64,000 nt of DNA from positions 124,001 to 188,000 of the forward strand of contig JAHCAL010000006.1 in NCBI GenBank assembly GCA_019634925.1, read 5' to 3'. The stretch's first letter is position 1. Every line of letters starts with the position of its first letter. This DNA comes from Pseudomonadales bacterium. Its GTDB lineage: Bacteria; Pseudomonadota; Gammaproteobacteria; Pseudomonadales; Azotimanducaceae. Below, one piece after another: positions 25,078 through 35,407 of the stretch. The translations under genes and the position numbers were made by a program. A model generated the notes under the pieces. The model made no database searches, had not been told where the DNA came from, and saw nothing but the letters and a program-made list of their open reading frames with translations.

Positions 25078-26955
25078 TCAGACGACCGCGCCGAGGTCCA
25101 GCCCCCGGCTCGACTCCTGCAGGCTCTGCTGCCGGTAGAGTTCCGCGTAGCGCCCCTGCGCGGCCATGAGCTCCGCGTGCGTGCCCGATTCCACGATGCG
25201 GCCCTCGGCCACCACGATGATCCGGTCGGCGTTGCGGATGGTCGAGAGCCGGTGCGCGATCACGAACGCGATCCGTCCCGCGAGCACCCGCTCGAGCCCT
25301 TCCTGGATACGCTGCTCGGTCTCGGTGTCGACCGATGACGTGGCCTCGTCCATGACCAGGATCTGCGGGTCGGCGAGGATCGCGCGCGCAAACGAGATGA
25401 GCTGCTTCTGGCCGGCCGAGAGCCGGCCGCCGCCTTCGCCCACCTCGGTCGCGTAGCCGTGCTCGAGCTCGAGGACGAACGCGTGCGCGCCGGCCAGCCG
25501 CGCGGCTTCGCGCACCTCGTCGTCGCTGGCGTCGAGGCGCCCGTAGCGGATGTTCTCCATGATCGAGCCGCTGAACACGTGCGCGTTCTGCAGCACCATG
25601 CCGAGGTTCGACTGCAGCCAGTGCAGGCTGCGCGCCCGGTAGTCGACGCCGTCGATCAGCACCTGGCCCTCGGTCGGTTCGTAGAACCGGCAGATCACGT
25701 TGACCAGCGTGCTCTTGCCGCCGCCGGTCGGCCCGACGATGGCGATGGTCTCGCCGGCGCGCACGCGCAGATTGACGTCACGCAGCACCGGCCGCGCCGG
25801 ATCGTAGGCGAAGCCCACGTGGCGCAACTCGATCTCGTGGATGCGCGCAGACCCGCCGTCTGCGGCAAAGCGACCGCCCGCCGGGCCCCGCGCGACGCCG
25901 AGCGCGGCCAGCACTTCCGGCGAATCCTGGATGTCCGGCTCGGCGCGGATCAGGCTCAGGATGCGTTCGGCGGACGCCTGTGCCATCTGCATTTCTGCGA
26001 ACCAGTGGCCGAGCTGTTCGACCGGGTCGAAGAAATGCCGCGTGTACGCCATGAAGGCGACCAGGGTGCCCGCCGTGATCGCGCCGGCGAGCAGGTCGAG
26101 TCCGCCCAGCGCGAGCGCGATCCCGGTGGCGAGGCTCGCCAGCGTGATCACGATCGGCAGGTAGATCGCGGCGAGCGTCAGGTTGCGCACCGACGCGCCG
26201 TGCATGCCGTTGGTGAGCGTTTCGAACTCGCCCTGGTTCGGCTGCTCGCGGACGAACGCCTTGCTGGTCAGCACGCCCATGATCGCCTCGTTGTAGGAGG
26301 CGGTGATGCGCGAGTTGGTCGCCCGCACCTGGCGCGCGCTTTTCAGGATGCGCCGCTGGAAACGTCCGGAGACCCAGCCGAGCACCGGGATGATGGCGAG
26401 CACGGCGATGGCCAGTTTCGGATTCATGACCAGCATGGCGATGGCGATCCCGGCCATCATGGTCAGGCCCCAGACCAGGTCGAGGAATCCCCAGGCCAGG
26501 ATGTTCGAGAGCCGCTCGCAATCCGACGTCATGCGCGCCATCAGCCAGCCGACCGGGCGGTAGTCGTAGAACGAGAACGACAGCCGCTGCAGGCTCAGGA
26601 ACCCGTCGCGGCGGATGTCGTGACTGACGTGGGTACGGATCTTGCCGCCCATCCAGATGAACGTGCCGATGGACAGCACCATGACCGCGGTCGCGCCCGC
26701 GTAGGCGAACATCCAGGGCAGGAGGTCGGTGCTGAACCCGTCGGCCGCGACGCTGTCCACCACCGCCCGGGTGATGAGCGGGAAGGTCACGTCCATGCAC
26801 GCGGTCAGGAACGCGCAGACGCCGAGCACCATCAGTTCGGTGCGATAGACCTTGGCGTAGTCGAACAGCTGTTTCCACAGGTCGAGCCGGACCCGGCGCG
26901 CGAGCGCTTCCTCGTCGAACCCGTCGTCGTAGTTGTCGTCGTCGTAATGATCCAT
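25078..26955 (-). CDS. ABC exporter half-transporter with canonical catalytic Glu
   Basis: A 625-residue type IV ABC exporter half with a hydrophilic Asp-rich start (MDHYDDDNYDD), six membrane helices to about residue 320, then an ATPase domain. Walker A is GPTGGGKST, Walker B is ILVMDEATSS with the catalytic Glu, the H-loop is AHRLS, and the signature is LSAGQK instead of LSGGQ. It starts 2 bases after the stop of the other half at 26957-28801. The altered signature complements that partner's altered Walker B, as in asymmetric heterodimeric exporters such as TM287/288 and BmrCD. Substrate unknown; lipids, drugs or peptides are all possible. Confidence 0.88.
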   Translation of the reverse strand: MDHYDDDNYDDGFDEEALARRVRLDLWKQLFDYAKVYRTELMVLGVCAFLTACMDVTFPLITRAVVDSVAADGFSTDLLPWMFAYAGATAVMVLSIGTFIWMGGKIRTHVSHDIRRDGFLSLQRLSFSFYDYRPVGWLMARMTSDCERLSNILAWGFLDLVWGLTMMAGIAIAMLVMNPKLAIAVLAIIPVLGWVSGRFQRRILKSARQVRATNSRITASYNEAIMGVLTSKAFVREQPNQGEFETLTNGMHGASVRNLTLAAIYLPIVITLASLATGIALALGGLDLLAGAITAGTLVAFMAYTRHFFDPVEQLGHWFAEMQMAQASAERILSLIRAEPDIQDSPEVLAALGVARGPAGGRFAADGGSARIHEIELRHVGFAYDPARPVLRDVNLRVRAGETIAIVGPTGGGKSTLVNVICRFYEPTEGQVLIDGVDYRARSLHWLQSNLGMVLQNAHVFSGSIMENIRYGRLDASDDEVREAARLAGAHAFVLELEHGYATEVGEGGGRLSAGQKQLISFARAILADPQILVMDEATSSVDTETEQRIQEGLERVLAGRIAFVIAHRLSTIRNADRIIVVAEGRIVESGTHAELMAAQGRYAELYRQQSLQESSRGLDLGAVV

Positions 26956-26956
26956 C

Positions 26957-28801
26957 TCAGTGGTCTCCCGCGGCGGCGGCGACGTCCGCCGTGATCGATG
27001 CGTCGAGCGCGCCCTGGATCTCGCACAGGCGCCGGTACGGGCCCGGCGTACGCGCGAGCGTCGCGTGATCGCCGAGCTGCACCATGCGCCCTTCGTGCAG
27101 CACCAGGATGCGGTCGGCGTGCATCACCGACGAAAGCCGGTGCGCGATGATGAGCGTGGTCTGGCGGCCCTTGCGGCGGCGCAGCGCGTCGAGGATGTGC
27201 CGCTCCGTGCCGGTGTCGACCGCCGAGAGCGAATCGTCCAGCACCAGCACCGGCGGGTCCTTCAGCAGCGCGCGCGCCAGCGCCAGCCGCTGGCGCTGGC
27301 CGCCGGAGAGCGTCATGCCGCGTTCGCCGACCATGGCCTCGAACCCGTTCGGGAAACTCTGGATGCTCTCGTAGATGGCGGCGTCGCGGCACGCTTCGAC
27401 CAGCTCCGGTTCCGGCGCGTACGGCCGGCCGACCGCCAGGTTGGCGCCGATGCTGCGCGAGTACAGGAACGGATCCTGCAGCACCACGCCGATCTGGCTG
27501 CGCAGCCACTGCCGGTTCACCGTCGCGATCTCGTGTCCGTCGAGCTGCACCGAGCCGGCCTGGTAGGGATACAGGCGCAGCAGCACGCGGATCAGGCTCG
27601 ACTTGCCCGACCCGGGCGGGCCGACGATGGCGAGCGTTTCGCCGGGTGCTACGTCGATCGAGAGATCCTGCAGCACCGGGCGTTCCGGGTCGTAGCCGAA
27701 CGTGAGGCCCCGGATCGCGATCGACCCGCGCGCGCGGCCCTCCGGCGGCACCGGCTCGGTCGATTCCGCGCGGGTCTCGAGGATCTCGTTGATGCGGCCG
27801 ATGCTGACCACAGCCTTGCCGGTGTCGGTCAGTACCCGGCCGAGCTGGCGCACCGGCCAGAGCACCATGCTCACACAGGTCATGAACGCGAACAGTGTGC
27901 CCACGGTGAGCGAGCCGTCCATGATGAAGTAGCCGCCGGCGAACAGCACCAGGCCGATCTGCGTCATCGCGACCAGGTCGCTCGAGCTCCAATAGAAGGC
28001 CATGAGCCGGATCAGCCGCTGGTTCTGGTCGCGGAACTCGCGGTTGCGCGCGGCGAACTTGTCGATCTCGTAGGCCTGCCGGGCGAACGCGCGCACCACG
28101 CGGATGCCGGTGAGGTTTTCCTGCAGCGTGGCGGTCATGGCCGCTTCCGCCTCGTCGGTGATCTGGAAGACCTGTTTGACCCGGGAAAAGAACACATAGG
28201 CGCCGATCGCGAGCAGCGGCAGCAGGCAGAGCGCGGCCCATGCGAGGCGCGTGTCCATCCAGAACAGGATCGGCGTCACGCAGACCACCAGCATGATCGC
28301 CCGCCCGATCTCGATCACGTCGCTTACCAGGAAGACCCGCACCGTCTCGACGTCCGAGCTCGCGCGCTGGACGAGATCGCCGGTGTCGGCAGCGTCGTAG
28401 AAGCCGGCTTCCAGGTAGTGCAGACGCTCGAACATGCGTTCGCGGATCTGTCGGGCGATCGCCTCGGACGCGAGTGCCGCGAGTCGGCCGCGAAAATACA
28501 GGCAGACGCCCGCGCCGGCGGTCAGCAGCACCGCGACCGCGGCCGAGAGCCACAGGTAGGCGACGATCGGCGCGCCGTCGGCGAGGCGTTCCGCGAGCAT
28601 GCGCAGGGGTGCCGCGGCGGGCGCGAGATCGTCCTCGACCACCACGTCGATGGCGTATTTCGCGATCAGCGGCGCGCCGAACATGAGCAGGCTCGAACCC
28701 GCCATCGCGAGCGTGGCCGCCGCGTAGCGCAGCCGCTGGCCCTGCGTGATGCTCCAGAGGGAGCCGTGCTGTGTACGTTGTGTACCGAGTGTACCGGTCA
28801 T
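26957..28801 (-). CDS. ABC exporter half-transporter with degenerate Walker B
   Basis: A 614-residue ABC exporter half with six membrane helices and a C-terminal ATPase domain. Walker A is GPPGSGKSS and the signature is canonical LSGGQRQR. Walker B reads VLVLDDSLSAVD, so the catalytic Glu is Asp; the H-loop is AHRLS. Joined to the next gene, this makes one competent ATP site (its LSGGQ with the partner's DE) and one degenerate site (its DD with the partner's LSAGQ). It is the first large gene of the operon, preceded by a 200-base leader and a 22-codon ORF. Confidence 0.88.
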   Translation of the reverse strand: MTGTLGTQRTQHGSLWSITQGQRLRYAAATLAMAGSSLLMFGAPLIAKYAIDVVVEDDLAPAAAPLRMLAERLADGAPIVAYLWLSAAVAVLLTAGAGVCLYFRGRLAALASEAIARQIRERMFERLHYLEAGFYDAADTGDLVQRASSDVETVRVFLVSDVIEIGRAIMLVVCVTPILFWMDTRLAWAALCLLPLLAIGAYVFFSRVKQVFQITDEAEAAMTATLQENLTGIRVVRAFARQAYEIDKFAARNREFRDQNQRLIRLMAFYWSSSDLVAMTQIGLVLFAGGYFIMDGSLTVGTLFAFMTCVSMVLWPVRQLGRVLTDTGKAVVSIGRINEILETRAESTEPVPPEGRARGSIAIRGLTFGYDPERPVLQDLSIDVAPGETLAIVGPPGSGKSSLIRVLLRLYPYQAGSVQLDGHEIATVNRQWLRSQIGVVLQDPFLYSRSIGANLAVGRPYAPEPELVEACRDAAIYESIQSFPNGFEAMVGERGMTLSGGQRQRLALARALLKDPPVLVLDDSLSAVDTGTERHILDALRRRKGRQTTLIIAHRLSSVMHADRILVLHEGRMVQLGDHATLARTPGPYRRLCEIQGALDASITADVAAAAGDH

Positions 28802-28881
28802 CGTTGCGTTTCCCGTGGGCCGTCGAAGCGGGACGGCGCCGTCTGTGAACAGGAAAGAACGGCCGGTCTGGAGGTGGAGCG

Positions 28882-28902
28882 CGCGCGACCGCGGGTCGCG
28901 CG
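28882..28902. repeat. Perfect GC-rich hairpin in exporter leader
   Basis: CGCGCGACC and GGTCGCGCG form a 9-bp perfect stem around a GCG loop. No T-run follows on either strand, so a simple intrinsic terminator is unlikely. It may be a leader structure or operator for the exporter gene. Confidence 0.45.
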
Positions 28903-29001
28903 TGGCTGCTGTCCGCCTGGTTGCGAGCGTCCCGCGCCGGTCAGTGCGCGGGTGGGTCCTGGAGCGGGAGTCGAAGGGTCAGACGCGTGCTCAGGAGAGG
29001 C

Positions 29002-29070
29002 TCACCGGCCGATGTCGTTGCCTGCCGAGGCTTCGACTTTATTGCGCGGCTCGATGTATGCGATATGCAT
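29002..29070 (-). CDS. 22-residue leader or signal peptide ORF
   Basis: A tiny ORF starting MHIAYIEPRNK and ending NDIGR. Its ATG has GGGAGGGG about five bases upstream, among the best ribosome sites in the window, and it has its own TGA. It lies 200 bases before the heterodimeric ABC exporter on the same strand. It could be a leader peptide for translational control, a short exported peptide or chance. I do not recognise it as any known cofactor or signalling peptide. Confidence 0.4.
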   Translation of the reverse strand: MHIAYIEPRNKVEASAGNDIGR

Positions 29071-29112
29071 GGCACCCCTCCCGATGAAACAGGGGCGGCA
29101 TGTTACGCCCCG

Positions 29113-29141
29113 TTGGCCGACTCGGCAACACCCGCTACACT
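29113..29141 (+). promoter_or_regulatory. Candidate tesB promoter giving a leaderless transcript
   Basis: TTGGCC (29113-29118) and TACACT (29136-29141) are spaced by 17 bases, with four of six matches each. Transcription would begin at about 29148-29149, the first base of the GTG start, with no room for a ribosome binding site. Confidence 0.45.
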
Positions 29142-29148
29142 CGCGGGC

Positions 29149-30045
29149 GTGAACACGCCCACCCATGATCAACAGGCCGAACGCGCACGGCACCTGCTCG
29201 ACATCCTCGAGCTCGAACCGATCGAACAGAATCTCTACCGCGGCCGCAACGAAGTGCGCGGGCCGTTCCGCCTGTTCGGCGGCCAGGTGCTGGCGCAGGC
29301 ATTGCGTGCGGCGGGGCGCACCGTCGAGGGACGCGACGCACACTCGCTGCGTGCCTATTTCATCCGCCCGGGCGATGCCGCGCGGCCCGTGCTCTACGAG
29401 GTCGAACGCATCCGCGACGGTTCGAGTTTCGCCACGCGTCGGGTGGTCGCGATCCAGCAGGGCGAGGCGATCTTCAGCATGGACGTCTCGTTCCAGGTCA
29501 CCGAGGCCGGCTTCGAGCACGCGCACCGGATGCCGAACGTGCCACCCCCGGAGGAGCTCGAGGACGACATCGCCGTGGTCGCCGGGTTGACCGAGCGCCC
29601 GCCGGGGCTGTCGCCGATGGCCGGCCGCGCGCGTCCGTTCGAGATGCGCTCGGTGTTTCCGCTGGGCAGTGCCGCGTCCACTACCAACCGGTTCTGGAAT
29701 CCCGTCTGGATCCGTTTCTGCGCGGATCTGCCGGGCGACGACCAGGCGCTTGCGCGCTGTCTGCTGGCGTATGCCTCGGACATGGGGCTGGTCTCGACCG
29801 GCGCGTTGCCCCACGCGGAAGCGGTGCCGCGCGAACAGATCATGATGGCGAGCCTGGATCACGCGCTCTGGTTCCACCGCAACGTCCCGCTCGACGACTG
29901 GATCCTGTTCCACAAGCGGACCAGTACCGCGAGCGGTGCGCGCGCGCTCGTCCACGCGGAGTTCTTTGCGCGTGACGGCACCCTGGTGGCCTCCGCCACC
30001 CAGGAGGGCCTGCTGCGCGTCGCCGAGCCGCGGACGGTTCAGTAG
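29149..30045 (+). CDS. tesB: Acyl-CoA thioesterase II
   Basis: A 298-residue double hot-dog thioesterase that hydrolyses acyl-CoA to free acid and CoA in the cytoplasm. TesB signatures are NLYRGRNEVRGPFRLFGGQVLAQAL near residues 25-47, HSLRAYFIRPGD, LAYASDMGLVSTG with the catalytic Asp, SLDHALWFHR, HKRTSTASGARALVHAEFF with the Thr of the triad, and VASATQEGLLR with the Gln. The length fits E. coli TesB (286). The GTG at 29149 is chosen because homology starts just after it and the promoter points to it. The 3' end overlaps the convergent transglutaminase-like gene by seven bases. Confidence 0.9.
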   Translation: MNTPTHDQQAERARHLLDILELEPIEQNLYRGRNEVRGPFRLFGGQVLAQALRAAGRTVEGRDAHSLRAYFIRPGDAARPVLYEVERIRDGSSFATRRVVAIQQGEAIFSMDVSFQVTEAGFEHAHRMPNVPPPEELEDDIAVVAGLTERPPGLSPMAGRARPFEMRSVFPLGSAASTTNRFWNPVWIRFCADLPGDDQALARCLLAYASDMGLVSTGALPHAEAVPREQIMMASLDHALWFHRNVPLDDWILFHKRTSTASGARALVHAEFFARDGTLVASATQEGLLRVAEPRTVQ

Positions 30046-31451
30046 CCGACCGCGCGCACCACGAAGCGCAGATCGCCGCCGCCGGTCAGCAGCTGCAGTG
30101 CGGAGGCGACGTCGAGCGGCATCGGGATATGGGTCGCGTCGGTTTCGAGCTGGTTCCAGGTGGGGTCCACGGTGACCCAGCGGTCGTTCACCAGCGCCTC
30201 GTTCCAGGCATGGAAGCGGAATGCCGGGCCACTCTCGTCCGTGTATGCCAGGCCGAACACCGTGCGCGCGGGCAGTCCCGCGGCGCGCGCGAGCGTGGTG
30301 AACAGGTCCGCGTAGGCATTGCAGTTGCCCACCGGTTCGTCGAGCAGGTCCAGCACGCTGCGCTGCGGCGCGTCTTCCCGGTAGCGGATGTAGCGGTTGA
30401 CGAACCGGGTCAGCGCGGCGAGTTGCGCGATCGGGTCGGTGTGCCCGTCGACGGCCGTGCGGGCGAGATCCCGCACGCGTGAGTCGTTCGCCGGGTGGTC
30501 CCCGGTCGCGGCCAGCTCGTCGCCCTGACGGCCCAGTCCGCTCAGGGTGTTGCCGGTCAGCGTGAGCACCGTACCGGACGCGTCCACCAGGCCCGGCCAT
30601 AACCGGTGCGCCGGCAGGCTCCCCTCGACGCCGAGTTCGAGCCGGCGGATGCGCGTATGGTCCACGAGCGGGCGGTCGACCGGGACATGGTAGGTGGCCG
30701 CCTGCAGCGCCGAGCGCGGCGCGAGCGCCGCTGCGCGCGTGACGCGGTTCAGCTCGAAGAGTCCGGCGAGGCTCATGTGGGTCGGGCGCAGCCGCTGGTC
30801 GAGCCGGATCCGGGTCGCTTCGTTCGGCGCCGGGTTTTCGAGGTAGTAGCCGCCGGGCCCGCTCTCCAGGATCCGGTAACGTTTCGGGGTCAGCGCCAGG
30901 CGGCCGAAATCGAGCCCCGGCAGCGTGACCGTGGCGCCGGGGTCGGGTTCGGCCGTGCGCAGCCAGTTCTCGAAGGCGAGGTAGTCGGCGAGTCCGAACG
31001 TCCAGCCGTCCGGCGCGCGCGTGGGCCCGGCCTCCGCGGTCCCCGGGCGCGCCCAGGCATAGCCGCCGGCGTCGCGCGTGAGCAGGGTCGTATCGGTTGC
31101 AGCGCCAGCGCGTTCGCGCCACTGGCCGGCGCTCGTGAGCGCGAACGGGGGCGTGCCGTCGAAGACGAGCCGCTGCCGCACGCGGACCACTTCGCCGGGC
31201 TGCAGGGCGAAGCGCAGATCCGTCTCGAACAGCCAGCCGCCCAGCCGGTCCCGGCCGGTCGTGCTGTGCAGGTAGCCGATGTGGCGGTCGTGCAGGGTCA
31301 ACCGGTACCAGCGCTCGCCGGCCAGGTCCATGGCCTGCGCGACGGGTCCGCTGGTGCGTTCCGCGAGCACCCATGCCAGCGTACCGGCCAGCACCGCCGC
31401 GAGCAGGCCGAGGGAGAATCTGAACAACAACACGCGCGTCCTGCGGGCCAC
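30039..31451 (-). CDS. Membrane-anchored transglutaminase-like protease
   Basis: A 470-residue protein with an N-terminal membrane anchor (LLFRFSLGLLAAVLAGTLAWVLA), a long extracytoplasmic region and a C-terminal transglutaminase-like domain. The papain-type triad is visible: Cys in GNCNAYADLFTTLARAAGLPAR, His in FRFHAWNEALV and Asp in WVTVDPTWNQ. Such bacterial proteins are thought to be envelope cysteine proteases or to act in peptide crosslinking; the target is unknown. The start is GTG. It is divergent from glnS, with about 100 bases between the starts. Confidence 0.85.
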   Translation of the reverse strand: MARRTRVLLFRFSLGLLAAVLAGTLAWVLAERTSGPVAQAMDLAGERWYRLTLHDRHIGYLHSTTGRDRLGGWLFETDLRFALQPGEVVRVRQRLVFDGTPPFALTSAGQWRERAGAATDTTLLTRDAGGYAWARPGTAEAGPTRAPDGWTFGLADYLAFENWLRTAEPDPGATVTLPGLDFGRLALTPKRYRILESGPGGYYLENPAPNEATRIRLDQRLRPTHMSLAGLFELNRVTRAAALAPRSALQAATYHVPVDRPLVDHTRIRRLELGVEGSLPAHRLWPGLVDASGTVLTLTGNTLSGLGRQGDELAATGDHPANDSRVRDLARTAVDGHTDPIAQLAALTRFVNRYIRYREDAPQRSVLDLLDEPVGNCNAYADLFTTLARAAGLPARTVFGLAYTDESGPAFRFHAWNEALVNDRWVTVDPTWNQLETDATHIPMPLDVASALQLLTGGGDLRFVVRAVGY

Positions 31452-31524
31452 CGGGCGGGAATTGTAGACCGGATCGTTCGTGCCCGGGCGTCCCTCGCCC
31501 GCGCCGTGGTGCCGGAAATGGGGC

Positions 31525-31530
31525 TAGAAT
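31525..31530 (+). promoter_or_regulatory. Candidate glnS -10 element
   Basis: TAGAAT is a 5/6 match to the -10 consensus, 21 bases before the first ATG of glnS. No convincing -35 is seen at the expected distance. Confidence 0.4.
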
Positions 31531-31551
31531 ACGCGCCGCCTTTCACAGGTC

Positions 31552-33231
<1,680 letters not shown>

Positions 33232-33233
33232 CG

Positions 33234-34163
33234 ATGCAGAAGACCGTGACCATCATGGAAGTCAGCCCGCGCGACGGCTTGCAGAACGAGTCCGCGCGGC
33301 TGTCCACCGAGGACAAGCTGACGCTGATCCATCGTGCGCTCGACGCGGGCTGCAAGCGGGTCGAGGTGACCAGCTTCGCGCATCCCAAGGTGGTCCCGCA
33401 GATGGCCGACGCCGAGGCGGTCTGCCAGGGTCTGCCGCAACGCGGCGACGTGATCTATACGGGCCTGGTGCTCAACCGGCGCGGCTACGACCGGCTGCTC
33501 GCCACCGGCAGGCTCGACGAGGCCGGCCTGGTGGTGCCGGCCTCGGATACGTTCTGCCAGCGCAACCAGGGCATGAGCGTCGCCGATTGTGTCGCCATGG
33601 CGCGTGGTGTACTCGCCGATGCGCGCCGCCGCGGCCTGCGCGCCCAGGCGACCATCGCGGTCGCGTTCGGCTGCCCGTTCGAGGGCGAGGTGCCGGTACA
33701 GCGCGTGCTCGACATCGCGACTGCGCTCGCCGAGGAGGGTCCGGTCGAGATGGCGCTGGCGGATACCGTCGGCGTCGGCGTGCCGGGCCAGGTGCTGGAG
33801 CTCTACGGTGCCCTGCGCGAACTGCTCGGCCCCGACCTGCCGCTGCGCGCGCACTTCCACGACACCCGCAACACCGGCATCGCGAATGCGTTCGCCGCGC
33901 TGCAGGCGGGCGTGACGACGCTCGACGCCAGCATCGGCGGCATCGGCGGCTGCCCGTTCGCACCCAACGCCTCGGGCAACATCGCGACCGAGGACCTGCA
34001 GTACATGCTCGGGCGCATGCACATCGAAACCGGCGTGCGGCTCGAGTCCCTGATCGACACGGCCGCCTGGCTGCAGCAGGTACTCGGCAAGCCGGTGCCG
34101 TCCATGCTGTTGAAGGCCGGCGGATTTCCGGCCGGCACCCGAGCCGCCAGTCCGGCCAGCTGA
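33234..34163 (+). CDS. mvaB: Hydroxymethylglutaryl-CoA lyase
   Basis: A 309-residue HMG-CoA lyase that cleaves HMG-CoA to acetyl-CoA and acetoacetate, the last step of leucine breakdown. It has the N-terminal VSPRDGLQNE metal/substrate motif, HFHDTRNTGIANAFAAL with the metal-binding His and Asp, and the signature loop GGIGGCPFAPNASGN with the catalytic Cys. The ATG at 33234 is preceded by GGGAGG at six bases spacing, better than the ATG at 33228 that abuts it. A CoA-transferase gene follows after 13 bases, consistent with an acyl-CoA catabolic operon. Confidence 0.92.
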   Translation: MQKTVTIMEVSPRDGLQNESARLSTEDKLTLIHRALDAGCKRVEVTSFAHPKVVPQMADAEAVCQGLPQRGDVIYTGLVLNRRGYDRLLATGRLDEAGLVVPASDTFCQRNQGMSVADCVAMARGVLADARRRGLRAQATIAVAFGCPFEGEVPVQRVLDIATALAEEGPVEMALADTVGVGVPGQVLELYGALRELLGPDLPLRAHFHDTRNTGIANAFAALQAGVTTLDASIGGIGGCPFAPNASGNIATEDLQYMLGRMHIETGVRLESLIDTAAWLQQVLGKPVPSMLLKAGGFPAGTRAASPAS

Positions 34164-34176
34164 CAAGGAGCCCTAC

Positions 34177-35376
34177 ATGTCCACGCCCGCCGCGGGCCCC
34201 GGCCCGCTTTCCGATATCCGCGTCATCGAACTCGGCCAGCTGATCGCCGGCCCGTTCTGCGGCCAGCTGCTCGGCGACCTCGGCGCGGAGGTGATCAAGG
34301 TCGAGCCGCCGGGCGTCGGTGACCCGATGCGCGACTGGGGCCAGGGGCTGCCGGTCTGGTGGCCGGTGATCGGGCGCAACAAGAAGTCGATCACGCTGAA
34401 CCTGCGCGAGCCGGACGGGCAGGCGCTGCTGAAGCGCCTCGTGGCCGACGCGGACGTCCTGATCGAGAACTTCCGCCCCGGCACCATGGAAAAGTGGGGG
34501 CTCGGCTACGCGGAGCTCGCCGCCATCAACCCGGGACTCGTCATGGTGCGGGTATCGGGGTTCGGGCAGACCGGCCCGTATGCGCATCGCGCCGGCTACG
34601 GCTCGATCGGCGAGGCGATGGGCGGGATCCGTTACCTCGCGGGCGATCCGGATCGTCCGCCGAGCCGGGTGGGGCTTTCGATCGGGGACTCCCTGGCGGC
34701 GACCTTCGCCTGTCTCGGCACGCTCGCCGCACTCCACCACCGCCATGCGAGCGGGCGCGGGCAGGTAGTCGACGCGGCCATCTACGAAGCCGTGCTCGCG
34801 ATGATGGAGTCGACCATTCCCGAATACACCGAGGCCGGCAACATCCGCACGCGCAGCGGGGCGATCCTGCCGAAGATCGCGCCGTCCAACGTCTACCCGA
34901 CCCGTGACGACGAGATGATCCTGATCGGTGCGAACCAGGATTCGGTGTTCACGCGTCTGTGCACGGCCATGGGTCAGGACGCGCTGGCGAGCGATCCGCG
35001 CTACGCGACGCATACCGCGCGCGGCGAACACCAGGCGGAACTCGACGCGCGCATCGCGGACTGGACGCGCACGCTCGACGCCGAGGGACTGCTCGCGACG
35101 CTCGAGACCCACGGCGTACCGGCCGGGCGCATCTACCGCGCGCCGGAAATGCTGGCCGACCCGCACTTCAAGGCACGCGAAGCGATCGTCGACGTGCCGC
35201 ACGAGACGTTCCGGCACCTCAAGATGCAGAACGTGGTGCCGAAGCTCTCCGAGACCCAGGGTGCGATCCGCTGGCCCGGTCCGCCGCTCGGTTCGCACAA
35301 CGCGGAGGTCTACCAGGGGCTGCTCGGGCTCGATGACGCGGCGCTCGACGCACTCAGGACGCGTGGCGTGATCTGA
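34177..35376 (+). CDS. Class III (CaiB/BaiF) CoA-transferase
   Basis: A 399-residue family III CoA-transferase that moves CoA between carboxylic acids. The N-terminus DIRVIELGQLIAGPFCGQLLGDLGAEVIKVEPP is diagnostic. The catalytic Asp is in GLSIGDSLAATFA (about 171), and SVFTRLCTAMGQ and PHFKAREAIVDV are typical later segments. AAGGAG lies 8 bases before the ATG. Coupled to HMG-CoA lyase, it may activate or recycle an acid in the same pathway, for example acyl transfer from succinyl- or acetoacetyl-type donors; the true donor and acceptor are unknown. Confidence 0.88.
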   Translation: MSTPAAGPGPLSDIRVIELGQLIAGPFCGQLLGDLGAEVIKVEPPGVGDPMRDWGQGLPVWWPVIGRNKKSITLNLREPDGQALLKRLVADADVLIENFRPGTMEKWGLGYAELAAINPGLVMVRVSGFGQTGPYAHRAGYGSIGEAMGGIRYLAGDPDRPPSRVGLSIGDSLAATFACLGTLAALHHRHASGRGQVVDAAIYEAVLAMMESTIPEYTEAGNIRTRSGAILPKIAPSNVYPTRDDEMILIGANQDSVFTRLCTAMGQDALASDPRYATHTARGEHQAELDARIADWTRTLDAEGLLATLETHGVPAGRIYRAPEMLADPHFKAREAIVDVPHETFRHLKMQNVVPKLSETQGAIRWPGPPLGSHNAEVYQGLLGLDDAALDALRTRGVI

Positions 35377-35407
35377 GCCGCGCGCGGTCAGATCCGCGCG
35401 CGCACCA

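Larger units (their letters stand above)
28802..29148. other. Divergent regulatory region between ABC exporter and tesB
   Basis: These 347 bases hold no large gene. They contain a 22-codon ORF with a strong ribosome site on the minus strand (29002-29070), a 9-bp-stem hairpin (28882-28902) between that ORF and the exporter, and a tesB promoter candidate at the right end. The layout suggests regulation of the exporter through a transcribed leader. Confidence 0.5.

Noticed and set aside
28882..28902. Hairpin as intrinsic terminator
   Set aside because: Strong stem but no T-run on either strand; kept only as a possible leader structure.
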